The notes below the pieces were generated by a model. It did no database searches and had not been told where the DNA came from. It saw only the letters and a program-made list of their open reading frames with translations. A stretch of DNA of 6,574 nt from an uncultured Eubacteriales bacterium (GTDB lineage: Bacteria; Bacillota; Clostridia; Oscillospirales; Oscillospiraceae), in NCBI GenBank assembly GCA_900554705.1, contig USIH01000121.1, forward strand, positions 1 through 6,574, in the 5' to 3' direction. The position numbers and the translations under genes are program-made. Shown one piece after another: positions 6,008 through 6,574 of the stretch. How positions within the stretch are numbered: position 1 is the first letter of the stretch; each line of letters starts with the position of its first letter.

Positions 6008-6163
6008 TTAGTCGGGCTGTTCTATCTGGGCATGCAGCTGACGTCCTTGACCAATCCGGGGCTGTTCTGCCCCCTGCCCAATGCCGCGCTGACGGTGCTT
6101 GTATTCACCGTGCTGGAAAAGTGCGTGGACGGCCCTGCCGCCGCGCTGCATCAGCGAAAATGA
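6008..6163 (+). other. C-terminal fragment of an unrecognised membrane protein
   Basis: The last 51 codons of the mutS-fused frame do not resemble MutS. They read as one or two hydrophobic segments (LVGLFYLGMQL, then NAALTVLVFTVLEK) ending in a short hydrophilic tail, ALHQRK. The stop at 6161-6163 comes just before a good terminator, as expected for the true end of a gene. I infer that this is the 3' end of a flanking gene whose beginning is not in the window, though its frame matching that of mutS may be chance. The family is not recognised; a transporter or channel subunit would fit the hydrophobicity. Confidence 0.45.
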
Positions 6164-6173
6164 CAGTCACCGC

Positions 6174-6206
6174 GCAGAAGCATCCCGTCGGGGGTGCTTT
6201 TTCTGC
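6174..6206 (+). terminator. Rho-independent terminator between the membrane-protein fragment and the EamA gene
   Basis: An 8-base-pair stem pairs AGCATCCC (6179-6186) with GGGGTGCT (6191-6198), with one G-T wobble, a four-base GTCG loop and a run of T at 6198-6202. GCAGAA (6174-6179) and TTCTGC (6201-6206) can pair outside it, which makes the hairpin A-rich on one side and T-rich on the other, so it could also work leftward. It starts about 10 bases after the upstream stop. Confidence 0.8.
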
Positions 6207-6215
6207 TTGCCAAGG

Positions 6216-6222
6216 AAAGGAG
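6216..6222 (+). promoter_or_regulatory. Ribosome binding site of the EamA transporter gene
   Basis: AAAGGAG lies 11 bases before the ATG at 6234, slightly long but acceptable. A TTG at 6230 is closer but out of frame with the EamA protein. No clear promoter is visible between the terminator and this site. Confidence 0.5.
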
Positions 6223-6233
6223 TATCGGATTGC

Positions 6234-6574
6234 ATGAATAAAATTTCCCAGCGTACCAAGGGCATTGTCTGCATTCTCTTTGCAGCCTTTGGTTTCTCCA
6301 TGATGACGGTGTTCGTCCGCCTGGCCGGAGATGTACCCACGGCGGAGAAGGCTTTTTTTCGCAACTTTGTAGCCCTGCTGCTGGTGAGCGTGCTGCTGGC
6401 CGTGAAGCGGGTGCCTCTGAAGCCCTGGCCGGGGGACTGGCCGCTTTTGGCCGGCCGTGCCGTTTTCGGCACCATCGGCATGCTGCTGAATTTTTACGCC
6501 GTGGACCGTCTGGTGCTGGCGGATGCCAATATGCTTAATAAGCTCTCGCCCTTTTTCGCCATCCTCTTCTCCAT
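6234..6574 (+). CDS. EamA/DMT superfamily transporter, N-terminal part, 3' end outside window
   Basis: 113 codons are visible before the right edge, starting MNKISQRTKGIVCIL. Four membrane segments typical of the first EamA repeat can be seen: about 10-30 (IVCILFAAFGFSMMTVFVRL), 45-57, 72-90 (with GTIGMLLNFYAVDRL) and 98-113 (ANMLNKLSPFFAI). The FFRN motif between helices 1 and 2, and ADANMLNKLSPFF at the start of helix 4, are characteristic of this drug/metabolite transporter family. Full proteins have ten helices and about 290-300 residues, so about 60 percent is missing. It is an inner-membrane exporter or permease of unknown substrate. It stands alone behind a terminator, so it probably has its own promoter, which I could not define. 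Confidence 0.88.
   Translation, partial: MNKISQRTKGIVCILFAAFGFSMMTVFVRLAGDVPTAEKAFFRNFVALLLVSVLLAVKRVPLKPWPGDWPLLAGRAVFGTIGMLLNFYAVDRLVLADANMLNKLSPFFAILFS

Larger units (their letters stand above)
5453..6163 (+). pseudogene. mutS: DNA mismatch repair protein MutS, truncated after about 185 residues and fused to foreign tail
   Basis: MutS recognises mismatches and recruits MutL. The ATG at 5453 overlaps the end of miaB by 8 bases and is preceded by GGAGGAAG. Residues 1 to about 185 are classic MutS: the mismatch-recognition domain I with the Phe-X-Glu wedge at Phe30-Glu32 (GDFYEMF), CGIPYHSAESY, VAICEQMEDP, then the connector domain II start with GLSFCDISTG and ISELGRFLPAEVL. Normal proteins have about 850-870 residues. 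The core, clamp, ATPase (Walker A/B) and C-terminal helix-turn-helix domains are all missing. At about base 6000-6008 the frame runs into 51 codons of a hydrophobic sequence unrelated to MutS, ending at the TGA at 6161-6163. As written the product could not act in repair. The cut more likely marks a sequence join than gene decay, since all preceding codons are intact. Confidence 0.85.

Overview
The window looks like a Firmicutes (class Clostridia, probably Oscillospiraceae/Ruminococcaceae-type gut anaerobe) genome or metagenome contig. The grounds are purine-rich Shine-Dalgarno sites, TTG starts, GC-rich coding DNA and a miaB-mutS gene pair typical of this class. The lineage is an inference from protein style only; no marker RNA is present.

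The window does not read as one continuous chromosome. It divides into blocks that meet inside genes. (1) Bases 1 to about 540 hold the end of a LOG-family phosphoribohydrolase and the first 61 codons of a ZIP-type metal transporter. (2) From about 541 to about 840 the same frame switches to part of an unrelated two-helix membrane protein that I do not recognise. (3) From about 843 to about 6006 lies a coherent, well-organised segment. Its leftward operon runs M20-type aminoacylase -> DUF3810 membrane zinc peptidase -> MFS transporter. Its rightward operon is miaB-mutS. The two diverge from an intergenic region with two well-formed sigma-A promoters and a perfect inverted repeat. The MFS gene is cut at its 3' end and mutS is cut after about 185 codons. 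(4) From about 6008 to the end come the last 51 codons of an unrecognised membrane protein, a rho-independent terminator and the start of an EamA/DMT transporter.

Block 3 is cut mid-gene at both ends and has no transposase, integrase, tRNA or recognisable attachment site. An 8-bp direct repeat, GCGGCCCA, sits at both of its edges. The simplest reading is a chimeric assembly or cloning join, perhaps through microhomology. A real recombination event cannot be excluded from sequence alone.

Within block 3 the biology is conventional. MiaB modifies tRNA (ms2i6A37) and MutS would start mismatch repair. The leftward operon suggests handling of acylated amino acids or peptides: a predicted membrane peptidase, a cytoplasmic amidohydrolase and a transporter. 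I saw no CRISPR array, RNA gene, toxin-antitoxin pair, defence island or other new system. The most notable signals are the joins and the promoter/operator region at 3857-4041.
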